Shown in pieces: positions 17,843-25,728 of a DNA stretch of 64,000 bases (the stretch's first letter is position 1; every line of letters begins with the position of its first letter). The position numbers and the translations under genes are program-made. The notes beneath the pieces are model-generated. The model was not told where the DNA came from. It saw only the letters and a program-made list of their open reading frames with translations, and did no database searches. Source of the DNA: Billgrantia ethanolica (GTDB lineage Bacteria; Pseudomonadota; Gammaproteobacteria; Pseudomonadales; Halomonadaceae); assembly GCF_021404305.1 (NCBI RefSeq), contig NZ_JABFTX010000001.1:682001-746000 (forward strand). The letters are read 5' to 3'.

Positions 17843-18505
17843 TTACGGTGCTTGGGAGGCCAGCGATGGCCACAGCTCCGGTGGAATGCTGGCACGGTAG
17901 AGATAACCCGCCTCACCCAGCGGCGAGAAGATCACCAGGGTGCCTTCGGCTGGGAAGTAATCCATCAAGTCGGCGAGGTTGGGGCCATGGGCCACGATCA
18001 TGCGGTTGGCGCTGCTCTCGACCGGCAGTGAGAGAGCCTTGCCGGTATGCTCGATGACGGGCCGCTTCTCGTCGTCCGTCATCGCGGCGGTATAGCGCAG
18101 CAGCTCATCGATCTGCTGGGGCTTGTTCGGGAACAGGATCCGAGCGGTCTCCTGCGTTCGGCAGAAGGGCGAGACGAGAACGGGATCCTCGATGGGCCAG
18201 GCGTGCCGCGCCATGTGCTCGGCGACAGTGGCCATGAGTTCACGACCCTCGTCGCTCAGCGGCCGCTGTGTAGCACAGTCGTCGAAGTCGACCGGCACCC
18301 GGTCGGGAAGTGTCGTGTCAGTCGGCCCATGGCGCATGTAGAACACGTAGCCGCCCTGGTGCAGGGAAGCCAACAGCTCGGCGCTGGGTTCGACCGCTAC
18401 GTGCTCATCCGCCCAGGCCAGCAGGCTGGCGAGACACAGCAGGCACGCCAACGGCAGGCGGCAATAGAGCGACGGCTGTCGAAGCAAAGTGGGCAGAGGG
18501 AGCAC
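17843..18505 (-). CDS. Exported histidine phosphatase (PGAM/SixA-like)
   Basis: A 220-residue protein with a Sec signal peptide (LACLLCLASLLAWA, about residues 18-32) and the phosphohistidine motif YMRHGPTDT near residue 57. A second conserved arginine and histidine follow (SPFCRTQETARIL and IVAHGPNLADL). Histidine phosphatases of this kind remove phosphate from small molecules or proteins; the exported location excludes glycolytic phosphoglycerate mutase. The GGDEF-EAL start lies eight bases after its stop, suggesting one transcript. The target is unknown. Confidence 0.8.
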   Translation of the reverse strand: MLPLPTLLRQPSLYCRLPLACLLCLASLLAWADEHVAVEPSAELLASLHQGGYVFYMRHGPTDTTLPDRVPVDFDDCATQRPLSDEGRELMATVAEHMARHAWPIEDPVLVSPFCRTQETARILFPNKPQQIDELLRYTAAMTDDEKRPVIEHTGKALSLPVESSANRMIVAHGPNLADLMDYFPAEGTLVIFSPLGEAGYLYRASIPPELWPSLASQAP

Positions 18506-18662
18506 GGACGACCCTGGTTATCATTTGTAATGATTCAATATGCATGAGAAATCTAGTACTCACTAGCCGGCCTAGGCGTAGGCAGCGAGATGTTTGATCT
18601 ACGTCAAGCTGGTGGGCGGTTGCGCTTGCGCCAATGGTGCTGCCTGGCGTCGTGCTTTGGTT

Positions 18663-18822
18663 GGCGTTGCCCTCAACGTTTCTCTCGGTTACGTTGGGAA
18701 AAAAGCCGCAGAAGATGGCTTACGTAACCAAGACGTACTCAGGGATGCCGCATTAGGGATGATGGGAAACATCATTCGTTCTGCTAGCAGGGCGGTAGCG
18801 TTCCTGGAATCCACGGCTCAGC
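18663..18822 (+). repeat. 160-bp direct repeat, copy B
   Basis: Second copy of the element at 12894-13054. Here the frame is intact over the whole unit, reading ALNVSLGYVGKKAAEDGL and continuing QDVLRDAALGMMG. It lies just upstream of the GGDEF-EAL/phosphatase pair, so the two copies bracket the 13.1-18.6 kb segment. Confidence 0.75.
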
Positions 18823-19089
18823 ATCCGCACCCCGGCAAAGCCTCTGCACAGCACATGCGTTACATCGGCTCTTCTCGGTTCGGCCGCTGGAGCCCTTCAT
18901 GCCAAGTGCTTTCACCTCCCTAAGCTTGGGTGGCAGGTGGGTGAGTTCTATATTTGACTTCTTTAGATAAGATAATTCGCATACAGTATACTGGCTCCGA
19001 CAAATCGAGCGCACGCGCGAATTCTGCATAGGTAGCCGAGCTATAATTAGGTGCTAAAAATCAACGAGTTGGAAGAAAAGGGGCGCGCC

Positions 19090-19158
19090 AGATAACATTG
19101 TAGAACGCGCAACCGTGTTCATCCAATATCAGGGCGCGCAGTCTAATCACTGTTAGGC
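19090..19158 (+). repeat. attC recombination site
   Basis: A clear R' box GTTAGGC (19152-19158) is paired with a weak R'' box AGATAAC (19090-19096). Partly complementary arms lie between them (TAGAACGCGC against GCGCGCAGTCTA). Length is 69 bases. Confidence 0.65.
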
Positions 19159-19170
19159 GCCTGTCGAACA

Positions 19171-19902
19171 ATGAGTATGAAGAAGAAAGTCGAGAAATTC
19201 GCATTCGTGATTACAGAAATTGTGAACGGCTATTTTGTAGCTGACCAGAAGCTCGCTCTGTTGCTGCCTTTGCTCGAAGATAAGGAGCTCTTCGGAGTGT
19301 GGGATGGAACGGCTGGAGTTAGTGGCGTGGAAGCTCTGAGATTAACGCTCTATATGGCCATTTTGTCGGATATGCGGGCGTTGTTATTTGATAACGATAA
19401 ACGAGCAGCTAGTCTAGAGCAGGTAGTTGAAGCCCTTAAAAATGAACATTTCGTCAAAGTGATTCGGAAAAGGTTTTGTAAGCCTTCAGGAGTCAAGGTT
19501 TTGGGTCATGACGATGATGAAGAAATGCGTCAATTTGTAGAGGAGCAAGTGCAGGATCAGCAAATAAAGGACGCTGAGGAAACATTCGATCGCTTGCTGC
19601 CTCAGACCATACAGCTTTTTGATAAACTCAAAGCTAGTAAACTAGCTAGTAGGGTTAGTGATGCTCGAAGCAAAATGATCTCACATAAAGAAATACGTAC
19701 TGTCGATGGGCAAAGAGCTCTCTATAATCCGACGGATTTTGGACTCAAATGGGGTGATGCTTCAGATGTCGTATTGCAGTCAAGAGATATTATCTTTAAC
19801 TGCAATTTACTGATTAATAATAGCTCCTACGACTTAGATAGTTTTCTCGGTGGTCACAAGAAGGCCGCTAGTAGCTTCTGGGGAGTGGCAAAAAATGCCT
19901 AA
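19171..19902 (+). CDS. Cassette protein with HEPN-like motif (AbiU2-like)
   Basis: A 243-residue, mostly helical, AT-rich gene. The segment SDARSKMISHKE (R166, H172) fits the Rx4-6H motif of HEPN RNases, and its setting is reminiscent of the AbiU2 family, where a conserved R-NK-IAH motif is found. An earlier helix-rich part (ALRLTLYMAILSDMRALLF) is typical of that fold. If correct it could be an RNase of abortive-infection type, but the overall match is by eye only. The ATG at 19171 follows an attC site by twelve bases, and its stop lies in the next attC. Confidence 0.55.
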   Translation: MSMKKKVEKFAFVITEIVNGYFVADQKLALLLPLLEDKELFGVWDGTAGVSGVEALRLTLYMAILSDMRALLFDNDKRAASLEQVVEALKNEHFVKVIRKRFCKPSGVKVLGHDDDEEMRQFVEEQVQDQQIKDAEETFDRLLPQTIQLFDKLKASKLASRVSDARSKMISHKEIRTVDGQRALYNPTDFGLKWGDASDVVLQSRDIIFNCNLLINNSSYDLDSFLGGHKKAASSFWGVAKNA

Positions 19903-19974
19903 CAAAGCCAGCCAGAGGGACCAAATAACCGCCGCTTCGCTCTGGTTATTCGGCCCCTGCTGGCGGCGTTAGCG
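19897..19974 (+). repeat. attC recombination site
   Basis: R'' GCCTAAC (19897-19903) and R' GTTAGCG (19968-19974). Long complementary arms (GGGACCAAATAACC against GGTTATTCGGCCCC) form the hairpin. Length is 78 bases. The bases just after it (GCTAAGGAGTA) provide the ribosome site of the next gene. Confidence 0.85.
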
Positions 19975-19989
19975 GCTAAGGAGTAATCG

Positions 19990-21201
19990 TTGAAGACCGA
20001 CAAGATTCTTGAGGGCAGCGAAGCGATGGCTCCAGCGTGTATTGCCCGGATAATTTCAGGGGGGCTACTGCCAAAAGGTGGCGGCGCAATTTGGCGCTTG
20101 GAAAATGAACTCAAGCCATCGGACTTGTATTGTTACTTGTACGCCAAATATGGGCCTCCAAACGGGCTGCAGAATCTTTTTCGATCAGACGACTCAGACA
20201 ATCTCATTCACTGGGATTGGACCCTTGCGAATGAGCATGGATTGGTCATGATTCTTGGGCTTAATCTCAGGTCAGAAGTACATCTGCTTGGAGAGTGGAC
20301 AGTTAAGGGAAATTATTCGCTTGAAGGGTTTGTCGAAGAAGTTAAATCGGACTTGGCGTCGCACGGGAAGGAGATGTCACGAATCCGCAAAGAGGTTCTT
20401 GAAGACTGGGAAATGTTTGTTAACCCTTTCAAGAACCTCAAAGAGTCAATTGATTCTCTAAAAAACGAACTAGATTCTCTCACTCTCGATCCCGAGCAGG
20501 AATATCTGCCAGATCCCAAGTCGCCAGACGAGTTTCAGGCCTACAATGAAAAATTTGCCAGCCTAGTAGCTCGTTATGATCGAGGGGCCGGGCTCTCCAT
20601 GGCTCTTCGGTTTATGGTTCCGGTGCTGGCTGAGTCGTTCATCAATTTGCTTATCTTCGTGCTTTGTCGGCCCGACATAAAAAGCAACGCACGCCTCTAC
20701 GATAACTTTGTTCGCTCAAATATCGATGTGAAGATTCAGTCCCTTCACATTAACTGCATTGGATTTGCCTCGGAAGTCAATTGGTCTTCGCCAGAGTGTG
20801 CTCGCTACAATTCTATTGTGAATGAACGAAACGATTTGCTGCACGGCAATTTCGCGGTTGGAAAATTGAAGTTCAATGAGGTCTTCTTCAACGGTAAGGT
20901 CCCGGTGTTCAAGGAATATCGTTCAATGTGGGCGCAGTCTGTGGGTGTGTCAATAGAATTCTCCGGTGTTCACAAAGTGTCACAGGATATTTCAGTGGTA
21001 GAGGGTTTTATTGAGTATGTTTTGTCTTGTCTTGAGCCGGAAATTCGGGAACAAGTAGAGATTTTCATGGCGAAACGCGACTTGGGTAGGAACAAGGCTA
21101 ACAATCGCCTCGGTGTTCTTTTTCCTGACACTGTGGTCGATTTTGGGCTGTCTCTAGTGCCCGAAGATAAGGAAGCGAATGATGATGGTCCAGCAGAATA
21201 A
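19990..21201 (+). CDS. Large cassette protein with HEPN-like Rx4H motif
   Basis: A 403-residue protein of unknown family. Near the C-terminal third, NERNDLLHGN (R280, H285) is a canonical Rx4H HEPN motif within a helical context (RYNSIVNERNDLLHGNFAVG). The preceding helices (ALRFMVPVLAESFINLLIFVL) would pack the HEPN bundle. The N-terminal half (WDWTLANEHGLVMILGLNLRSEVH) may be a separate sensing domain. The start is TTG at 19990 with AAGGAG six bases before it. It is an AT-rich cassette gene flanked by attC sites, and a candidate defence ribonuclease by motif only. Confidence 0.6.
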   Translation: MKTDKILEGSEAMAPACIARIISGGLLPKGGGAIWRLENELKPSDLYCYLYAKYGPPNGLQNLFRSDDSDNLIHWDWTLANEHGLVMILGLNLRSEVHLLGEWTVKGNYSLEGFVEEVKSDLASHGKEMSRIRKEVLEDWEMFVNPFKNLKESIDSLKNELDSLTLDPEQEYLPDPKSPDEFQAYNEKFASLVARYDRGAGLSMALRFMVPVLAESFINLLIFVLCRPDIKSNARLYDNFVRSNIDVKIQSLHINCIGFASEVNWSSPECARYNSIVNERNDLLHGNFAVGKLKFNEVFFNGKVPVFKEYRSMWAQSVGVSIEFSGVHKVSQDISVVEGFIEYVLSCLEPEIREQVEIFMAKRDLGRNKANNRLGVLFPDTVVDFGLSLVPEDKEANDDGPAE

Positions 21202-21210
21202 GTGGGCCGT

Positions 21211-21266
21211 CGCTAACAAATCGCTGCAGGTGACGTTTGAAACGCACCTGAGCACAGGCGTTAGGT
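21211..21266 (+). repeat. attC recombination site
   Basis: R''-like CGCTAAC (21211-21217) and R' GTTAGGT (21260-21266) with arms GCAGGTGACGTTTG and GAAACGCACCTGAGC pairing into a hairpin. Length is 56 bases. Confidence 0.8.
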
Positions 21267-21311
21267 GTGCGGCTTCCATAAAGCTCAGACATAAATCAAG
21301 GTTTTAATAGA

Positions 21312-21986
21312 ATGAGAGCATACAAGTTTCGATCCGCATCTCAGATAGCTTTTGCGCTAGATATCATCATAAATCGTCGGCTTTTCTGTGCTGATTGGAA
21401 AACGCTGAATGATCCCATGGAAGGTATGTTTGTCTATTCGCGTCAATCAACTGATGGTTATGATTACAAGGAAGAGGTCCAGCAAATCATTGAGGAAAAG
21501 AAAGGACTTAAAGTTTGTTCGCTATCTGGAACTTTTGATTCCCACCTTCTCTGGGCTCACTACGCAGGTGGATTTGATGGCTGTGCTATCGAGGTAGAAA
21601 TTCCTGACAATCACCCGTGTGTGAAAAGGACTGAGTACCGCGGGGTATTCGCCCATGTCTCCATGCCAAATGGACATGCTCCAGAAGAGCTGGCAAATCA
21701 AGTTCTATCTTCGAAGTATCAAGAATGGAGCTATGAGCAGGAGGTCAGAATTCTACAGTCTCAGGAATGGTTCCAGCTTGAAGAACCGGTCAAGCGAGTT
21801 ATTGCAGGACATCGTATGCCACCGGCATTATTTGAGGCGATGAACATAATTTGCAATTCGATGGGTATCCGGTTCTGCAGAACAGGTATAGGTGACGAGG
21901 GGATAGATGCAGACTATGTGGAGCCATCATCAGTAATAGCACCTAACAATCAATTCAACTGGGACGCGCTAAAGCGCGCCCGTTAG
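21312..21986 (+). CDS. DUF2971 protein (cassette)
   Basis: A 224-residue member of the DUF2971 family. The diagnostic elements appear in order: AYKFRSASQIAFAL at the start, then DWKTLNDPMEG (the N-DP-E motif), LLWAHYAGGFDGCAIEVEI (the W-HYA-G motif) and YQEWSYEQEVRIL (the K-W-YE-E-R motif). The biochemical activity of this family is unknown; members are often found near defence genes. The gene is AT-rich and framed by attC sites. The ATG at 21312 has AAGG about ten bases before it. Confidence 0.82.
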   Translation: MRAYKFRSASQIAFALDIIINRRLFCADWKTLNDPMEGMFVYSRQSTDGYDYKEEVQQIIEEKKGLKVCSLSGTFDSHLLWAHYAGGFDGCAIEVEIPDNHPCVKRTEYRGVFAHVSMPNGHAPEELANQVLSSKYQEWSYEQEVRILQSQEWFQLEEPVKRVIAGHRMPPALFEAMNIICNSMGIRFCRTGIGDEGIDADYVEPSSVIAPNNQFNWDALKRAR

Positions 21987-21999
21987 CTCGGCGTTAAGT
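21941..21999 (+). repeat. attC recombination site
   Basis: R'' ACCTAAC (21941-21947) and R' GTTAAGT (21993-21999) match both consensus boxes. Short stem around GGGACGCGC and GCGCGCCC. Length is 59 bases. It overlaps the end of the DUF2971 gene. Confidence 0.85.
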
Positions 22000-22028
22000 G
22001 TCGGAATTTATAGTAAAACGGTGAATTG

Positions 22029-23156
22029 ATGGGGAATGTACTGACAGGGCAATGGAAAGGTAAATCGAACGCAGGCTCTTTCGTTCTGATAAATCTTACT
22101 CAGATAGGTTCAACAATTCTGGGCCGAGTGTCGGTGTTTGAGTCAACCAGCATTAAAAATGGAGCTGCAAGCTATTGGACATGGTCGGTATTGAACGGCG
22201 AAGTTGATGATCAGTCTAGAGTTAAAGGCAAAACCTCCCAGCCAAGTGTGCATGATAAATCTGGTGGTTTATTAACAGATCAGAATTTGGGCGCTCTGAT
22301 GACAGAAAGTGGCACTGAGTTTCCTACAGAGTCCCTTTTTTATGGAAAGCTGATTAAAGAAACTGCTCTAGAGATTAAATGGAAATCTTATTACCCTTCC
22401 GGGGGTACTAGAAAAGACAAAATTATCGTTGAGAAGAAAGCGCCAAATGGTTCACGAATTAAGCATGAGAAAATGACTTGGAGTGACTTTAAGAACTTTG
22501 CGCTTAGTCAAAAAGATGGCCTGGTGTATCGTGGTCAAGCTAGAAGTTGGAGACTCCAAACATCATTTCACCGAACGGGGCATGCCGATTTAATTTCCTA
22601 CCTCGATGAGAAAATACCTGAACTTGAGCATCACATAAATGCATACTCCGAGCATATGTACGATATTAAAAATGATCGTTCATTAGGTGCCTTGCTTAAT
22701 TTGGCGCAACATCATGGATACCCTACGCCGCTGTTGGATTGGATAAAAAGCCCGTATGTGGCAGCTTTTTTCGCATTTCAAAATAAATCAGCATTAAAGA
22801 AAGATGGGTCGGTGAGCATATTTGTGTTCGACGAGCGAAGTTGGGCCAGCCGAGCTGGTCGCGTAGCGCAGCTAAGAACTCCAGCAATTGTCTTGCGGAC
22901 TATCGAGCTTCCAGGGTTTGGGAATGCGAGAGTATTGCCGCAACAAGCCTTGACGATGTACAGCAACGTCGATGATCTTGAATTTATCATTCAGGAGAAT
23001 GAGGAGTTTAAGGGGCAGTTTATCCGGGCCATTTCTATTTCGGCTGCCGAGAGGGATGTTGCCATGCGGGATTTGAGTCTAATGGGAATTACTTGGGGCT
23101 CGATGTTTCCTGGACTGGACGGTATATGCAAACAGCTAGCCTCAAGACACTTTTAA
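22029..23156 (+). CDS. FRG-domain protein (cassette)
   Basis: A 375-residue protein with a C-terminal FRG domain named after its F-R-G motif: LVYRGQARSWRLQTSFHR near residue 165 and LAQHHGYPTPLLDWIKSPYVAAFFAF near residue 235. The N-terminal 130 residues are beta-rich and unassigned (LTGQWKGKSNAGSFVLINL), perhaps a ligand-sensing part. FRG proteins are of unknown activity but recur in accessory and defence islands. The ATG at 22029 follows an in-frame TTG by one codon. It is AT-rich, with an attC site on each side. Confidence 0.82.
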   Translation: MGNVLTGQWKGKSNAGSFVLINLTQIGSTILGRVSVFESTSIKNGAASYWTWSVLNGEVDDQSRVKGKTSQPSVHDKSGGLLTDQNLGALMTESGTEFPTESLFYGKLIKETALEIKWKSYYPSGGTRKDKIIVEKKAPNGSRIKHEKMTWSDFKNFALSQKDGLVYRGQARSWRLQTSFHRTGHADLISYLDEKIPELEHHINAYSEHMYDIKNDRSLGALLNLAQHHGYPTPLLDWIKSPYVAAFFAFQNKSALKKDGSVSIFVFDERSWASRAGRVAQLRTPAIVLRTIELPGFGNARVLPQQALTMYSNVDDLEFIIQENEEFKGQFIRAISISAAERDVAMRDLSLMGITWGSMFPGLDGICKQLASRHF

Positions 23157-23177
23157 CTGGATTTGTAGCCTATTACC

Positions 23178-23255
23178 ACATAACAAGGAGCTGTTGTCGT
23201 ACGGTTTTTTCGTCGCTTTGCTCCTCCAAAACTGCCGTAATGCCCGGCGTTATAC
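23178..23255 (+). repeat. attC recombination site
   Basis: R'' ACATAAC (23178-23184) and R' GTTATAC (23249-23255), with partly complementary arms (AAGGAGCTGTTG, CTCCTCCAAAAC). The R' box is of the GTTAT type common in larger chromosomal integrons. Length is 78 bases. Confidence 0.7.
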
Positions 23256-23264
23256 GGATGGCCA

Positions 23265-23348
23265 ATGGAAACTAAGGACTACATCTACGCAGCAACCGCT
23301 GGCGCTCCGGCGTTGGTTACCTTAGCGCTATATGGCGTAAACGTATGA
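23265..23348 (+). CDS. 27-residue hydrophobic leader ORF before the second DUF2971 gene
   Basis: A short frame with ATG at 23265 encodes METKDYIYAA followed by TAGAPALVTLALYGVNV. Its stop codon overlaps the ATG of the next gene as ATGA, which would couple translation. The C-terminal half is hydrophobic. It begins ten bases after the attC site and fills the gap exactly, which favours a real small gene or a coupling leader. No homologue comes to mind. Confidence 0.4.
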   Translation: METKDYIYAATAGAPALVTLALYGVNV

Positions 23349-24196
23349 TCCTCTATAAGTATTTGCCACCGGCGCGCATGGATGTATTGGAGAACTTAAA
23401 GATCCGCTATAGCCAGCCTGGTGCTTTCAACGATCCATTCGAAGTAAAGCCCTATATTTCACATATCTCCGACGACGAGCAGATCGAGAGAGGTATTGAT
23501 CAAGTATTAGATGACGAGGTAAGAAAGTTATATGAGAAACTACCGTCTCAGGTACGCTCGGCATTTTTTCTTGAACAAGTGGTCGGTTTGGTAAAGCAGC
23601 GGCGTGAGTCACTACGTGGCCAATTTGGCGGATTGGTCAATAGTTTTACTCCACGGCTTCGTGAAATTATGGAAGAAAAATTCAACGAGCTTCTTGGAAT
23701 ACTGTCTCTTAGTGAAAACCCAACCAGCTTGTTAATGTGGTCTCATTATTCTCAGAATCACGAAGGATTTCTAATCGGTTTTGATGTCGCTCACAGCCAC
23801 TTTAACGAAAAGCGTTCAGAAAAAGACGAATTTGGTTACGTTAGAAAAGTTGAGTATCGCCAAAAACGACCGAATGCTGCTCTTACGGCAATGGACGCCG
23901 TGGAGGTATTTCTAGTGAAGGCGGCGGAGTGGGCATATGAACATGAATGGAGGGTATTGCGTCCGTTGCCGAACGCGAGTCAAATAATCGAAGCAGAAGG
24001 ACTTCCGGTTTGTCTGTTTTCGTTTCCACCTGAATGTGTGGCTGAGATTACAATAGGCGCAAGAGCTAGTTCCAAAGATTACAATATGCTACTTAGTTTG
24101 GTAAGTAATCTAGCGAGCGAAAGAAGCATAAGGATATACAAAGCAAAATTGTCTGAGATGGAGTTCAAAGTTGAGCGTCAACAAATCACTATATAA
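23345..24196 (+). CDS. DUF2971 protein, second paralogous family member
   Basis: A 283-residue DUF2971 protein: ILYKYLPPARMDVLENLKIRYS, then AFNDPFEVKPY, LLMWSHYSQNHEGFLIGFD and KAAEWAYEHEWRVLRPL supply all the family motifs. It is longer than the member at 21312 and only distantly similar, so the two were probably acquired separately rather than duplicated. The ATG overlaps the stop of the small upstream frame. No attC is recognisable after its stop; the next 190 bases hold only AT-rich sequence. Confidence 0.85.
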   Translation: MILYKYLPPARMDVLENLKIRYSQPGAFNDPFEVKPYISHISDDEQIERGIDQVLDDEVRKLYEKLPSQVRSAFFLEQVVGLVKQRRESLRGQFGGLVNSFTPRLREIMEEKFNELLGILSLSENPTSLLMWSHYSQNHEGFLIGFDVAHSHFNEKRSEKDEFGYVRKVEYRQKRPNAALTAMDAVEVFLVKAAEWAYEHEWRVLRPLPNASQIIEAEGLPVCLFSFPPECVAEITIGARASSKDYNMLLSLVSNLASERSIRIYKAKLSEMEFKVERQQITI

Positions 24197-24387
24197 TAAT
24201 CCCGTCAAGAGACATATTTTTTTGTTCGCTGTGCTCACGAAAAATACGCTGGTTACGGCTGTCGTAGGGCTCGGCTTGAAGGATGGTTTGGTAGCTAAAA
24301 AAACTTAAAAATCAGAGTCATAGGCATCTAGTATCGGTACAGCCTTATCTTAGGAGTGCTCAGAGCCAACCCAGCGAGGAAGCAACC

Positions 24388-24858
24388 TTGGACATCCGTG
24401 TTGATGACGTGCGAAGTCAAGAAGTTATCAAGCTAATACGGGAGCACCTCGAGTCAATGGCGCCGACGGCTCCTCCGGAGAGCCGTCACGCACTCGATCT
24501 CGATGGGCTACGTGGCCCGGACGTTACCCTTTGGGCGATGTGGTACGGGGCGGAGCTCGCCGGTATTGGAGCACTCAAGCGTCTTTCACAGACTCACGCA
24601 GAGATAAAGTCTATGAAGACCGCAAAGCCCTACCTGCGCCGGGGCGTTGCGTCACGCCTTCTTTCGCACATAATACGTGAAGCAAAATCAAGCGGTTATA
24701 GTCAACTTAGCTTAGAGACAGGGTCGATGGAGTACTTCCAGCCTGCAAGGGCGCTATACGCTTCATTTGGCTTTGCTCCATGTGCGCCATTCGGCGATTA
24801 CCTGGAAGATCCGAACAGTGTGTTCATGACCATCTACATAGATGAGGTAAGCGCTTAG
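24388..24858 (+). CDS. GNAT-family N-acetyltransferase (YsnE-like)
   Basis: A 156-residue acetyl-CoA-dependent acetyltransferase. The conserved blocks are ESRHALDLDGLRGPDVTLW, GIGALKRLSQTHAEIKSMKT, the acetyl-CoA loop YLRRGVASRLL, LSLETGSMEYFQPARALYASFGF, and the end GDYLEDPNSVFMT. This is the pattern of the YsnE group, whose substrate is unclear. The start is TTG at 24388 with GCGAGGA upstream. It lies at the right end of the cassette region, but I cannot find an attC on either side. Confidence 0.88.
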   Translation: MDIRVDDVRSQEVIKLIREHLESMAPTAPPESRHALDLDGLRGPDVTLWAMWYGAELAGIGALKRLSQTHAEIKSMKTAKPYLRRGVASRLLSHIIREAKSSGYSQLSLETGSMEYFQPARALYASFGFAPCAPFGDYLEDPNSVFMTIYIDEVSA

Positions 24859-24953
24859 CAAGCGGTTGAAAACCGGCGCAAAGGTTTACAGGTGTTCCCT
24901 GGCACCTACACTGCCGTGCAGCTGAAGCATTCAACTCAGCATCGGGAGGCTTC

Positions 24954-25628
24954 ATGGCACCACGCAGGCTATCGCTCGTTCCCTCAATCGTAACCGCTGC
25001 TCTCATGCTCAGCGGCTGTCCGTCGCCGGGGAATGGCGAGCCATCGCCGACGACCGAAACAGCCGATACCTCTGAATCCGAAGCGGCGCTTGCTCCGCTT
25101 GAGGTAGGCGACGAGGAGATCCGCGCGGCGGATGGGACCGTGCTGGTCGATATTGACGATGTGCCGGGCACCATTCGCGCGGACCAACAGGCTGAGTTCG
25201 GTGCTGCGGAGCGCTTCCAGGAAGCCTCGGTTTCGCCGGATGGTGTCTGGCTAGCCGTGGTCACTTCGGGGGCGGCGCACAGTGCCGGCTGGCTTGTCCG
25301 AGAGGGAACGCGGCAGCTAAGGCCGGCTGCGTTCCAGTACGGCGGCAACATCACCATCGGGCCGTGGAGCGATGATTCGCGGCGGGTGGTTTTCGTGCAG
25401 GAAGGCCCTGCGGGTGGTCGCACGCTGACGGTGGTCGATGCAGAGCGGCTGGGAGAAACGGTGGAGGCAAGTGCCATGCCGGTGCGCAGCCCCGAGCATG
25501 ACGAGCTGGCACCGGAGGAGCGCATCTACGAGGCGCTGGCATGGAGCAACGGAGAGCTGCTTTTCCGGGTGGGCGAAGAACGCTGGGTATTCGATCCGGA
25601 GAGTGAGGAGGTACGGTCCTCGCAGTAG
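24954..25628 (+). CDS. Putative lipoprotein
   Basis: A 224-residue exported protein with a lipoprotein signal peptide: positively charged start, hydrophobic core IVTAALML, lipobox LSGC with the lipidated cysteine at residue 22. A low-complexity, acidic linker follows (about residues 26-45). The mature part contains VSPDGVWLAVV and WSDDSRRVVFV, which resemble WD40/TolB-type beta-propeller blades that commonly read S-D-R-I-AF, so a partial propeller is possible. GGGAGG precedes the ATG. Function unknown. It is convergent with guaD. Confidence 0.75.
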   Translation: MAPRRLSLVPSIVTAALMLSGCPSPGNGEPSPTTETADTSESEAALAPLEVGDEEIRAADGTVLVDIDDVPGTIRADQQAEFGAAERFQEASVSPDGVWLAVVTSGAAHSAGWLVREGTRQLRPAAFQYGGNITIGPWSDDSRRVVFVQEGPAGGRTLTVVDAERLGETVEASAMPVRSPEHDELAPEERIYEALAWSNGELLFRVGEERWVFDPESEEVRSSQ

Positions 25629-25664
25629 GTTTCACAACTGGGTTTCACACTGAATTTCAAATCG

Positions 25665-25712
25665 TGGCGAGTGGTCCTCATGAATTTTGAGAGCCACTCG
25701 CCATTTTCGTTT
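25665..25712. terminator. Terminator between the lipoprotein gene and guaD
   Basis: TGGCGAGTGG (25665-25674) pairs with CCACTCGCCA (25694-25703), followed by TTTTCGTTT. The ten-base stem has a 19-base loop and lies between convergent genes. Confidence 0.7.
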
Positions 25713-25728
25713 CAGGCTTGGCCTAGGC

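Larger units (their letters stand above)
18506..19170. other. Gene-poor region with repeat copy B and an orphan attC
   Basis: About 660 bases with no credible gene. It holds copy B of the 160-bp repeat (18663-18822), an AT-rich stretch from about 18940, a TATAAT at 19042-19047 without a good -35 partner, and an attC-like site at 19090-19158. The attC has no plus-strand gene before it, so it marks either an ORF-less cassette or one whose gene has decayed. Confidence 0.5.

Noticed and set aside
24197..24387. attC-like GTTACGG near 24260 after the second DUF2971 gene
   Set aside because: No matching R'' box and no complementary arms; AT-rich sequence gives chance matches.
12680..25700. Integron integrase gene or attI site
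   Set aside because: No tyrosine recombinase frame exists on either strand in the region, so the array is called a CALIN rather than a complete integron.
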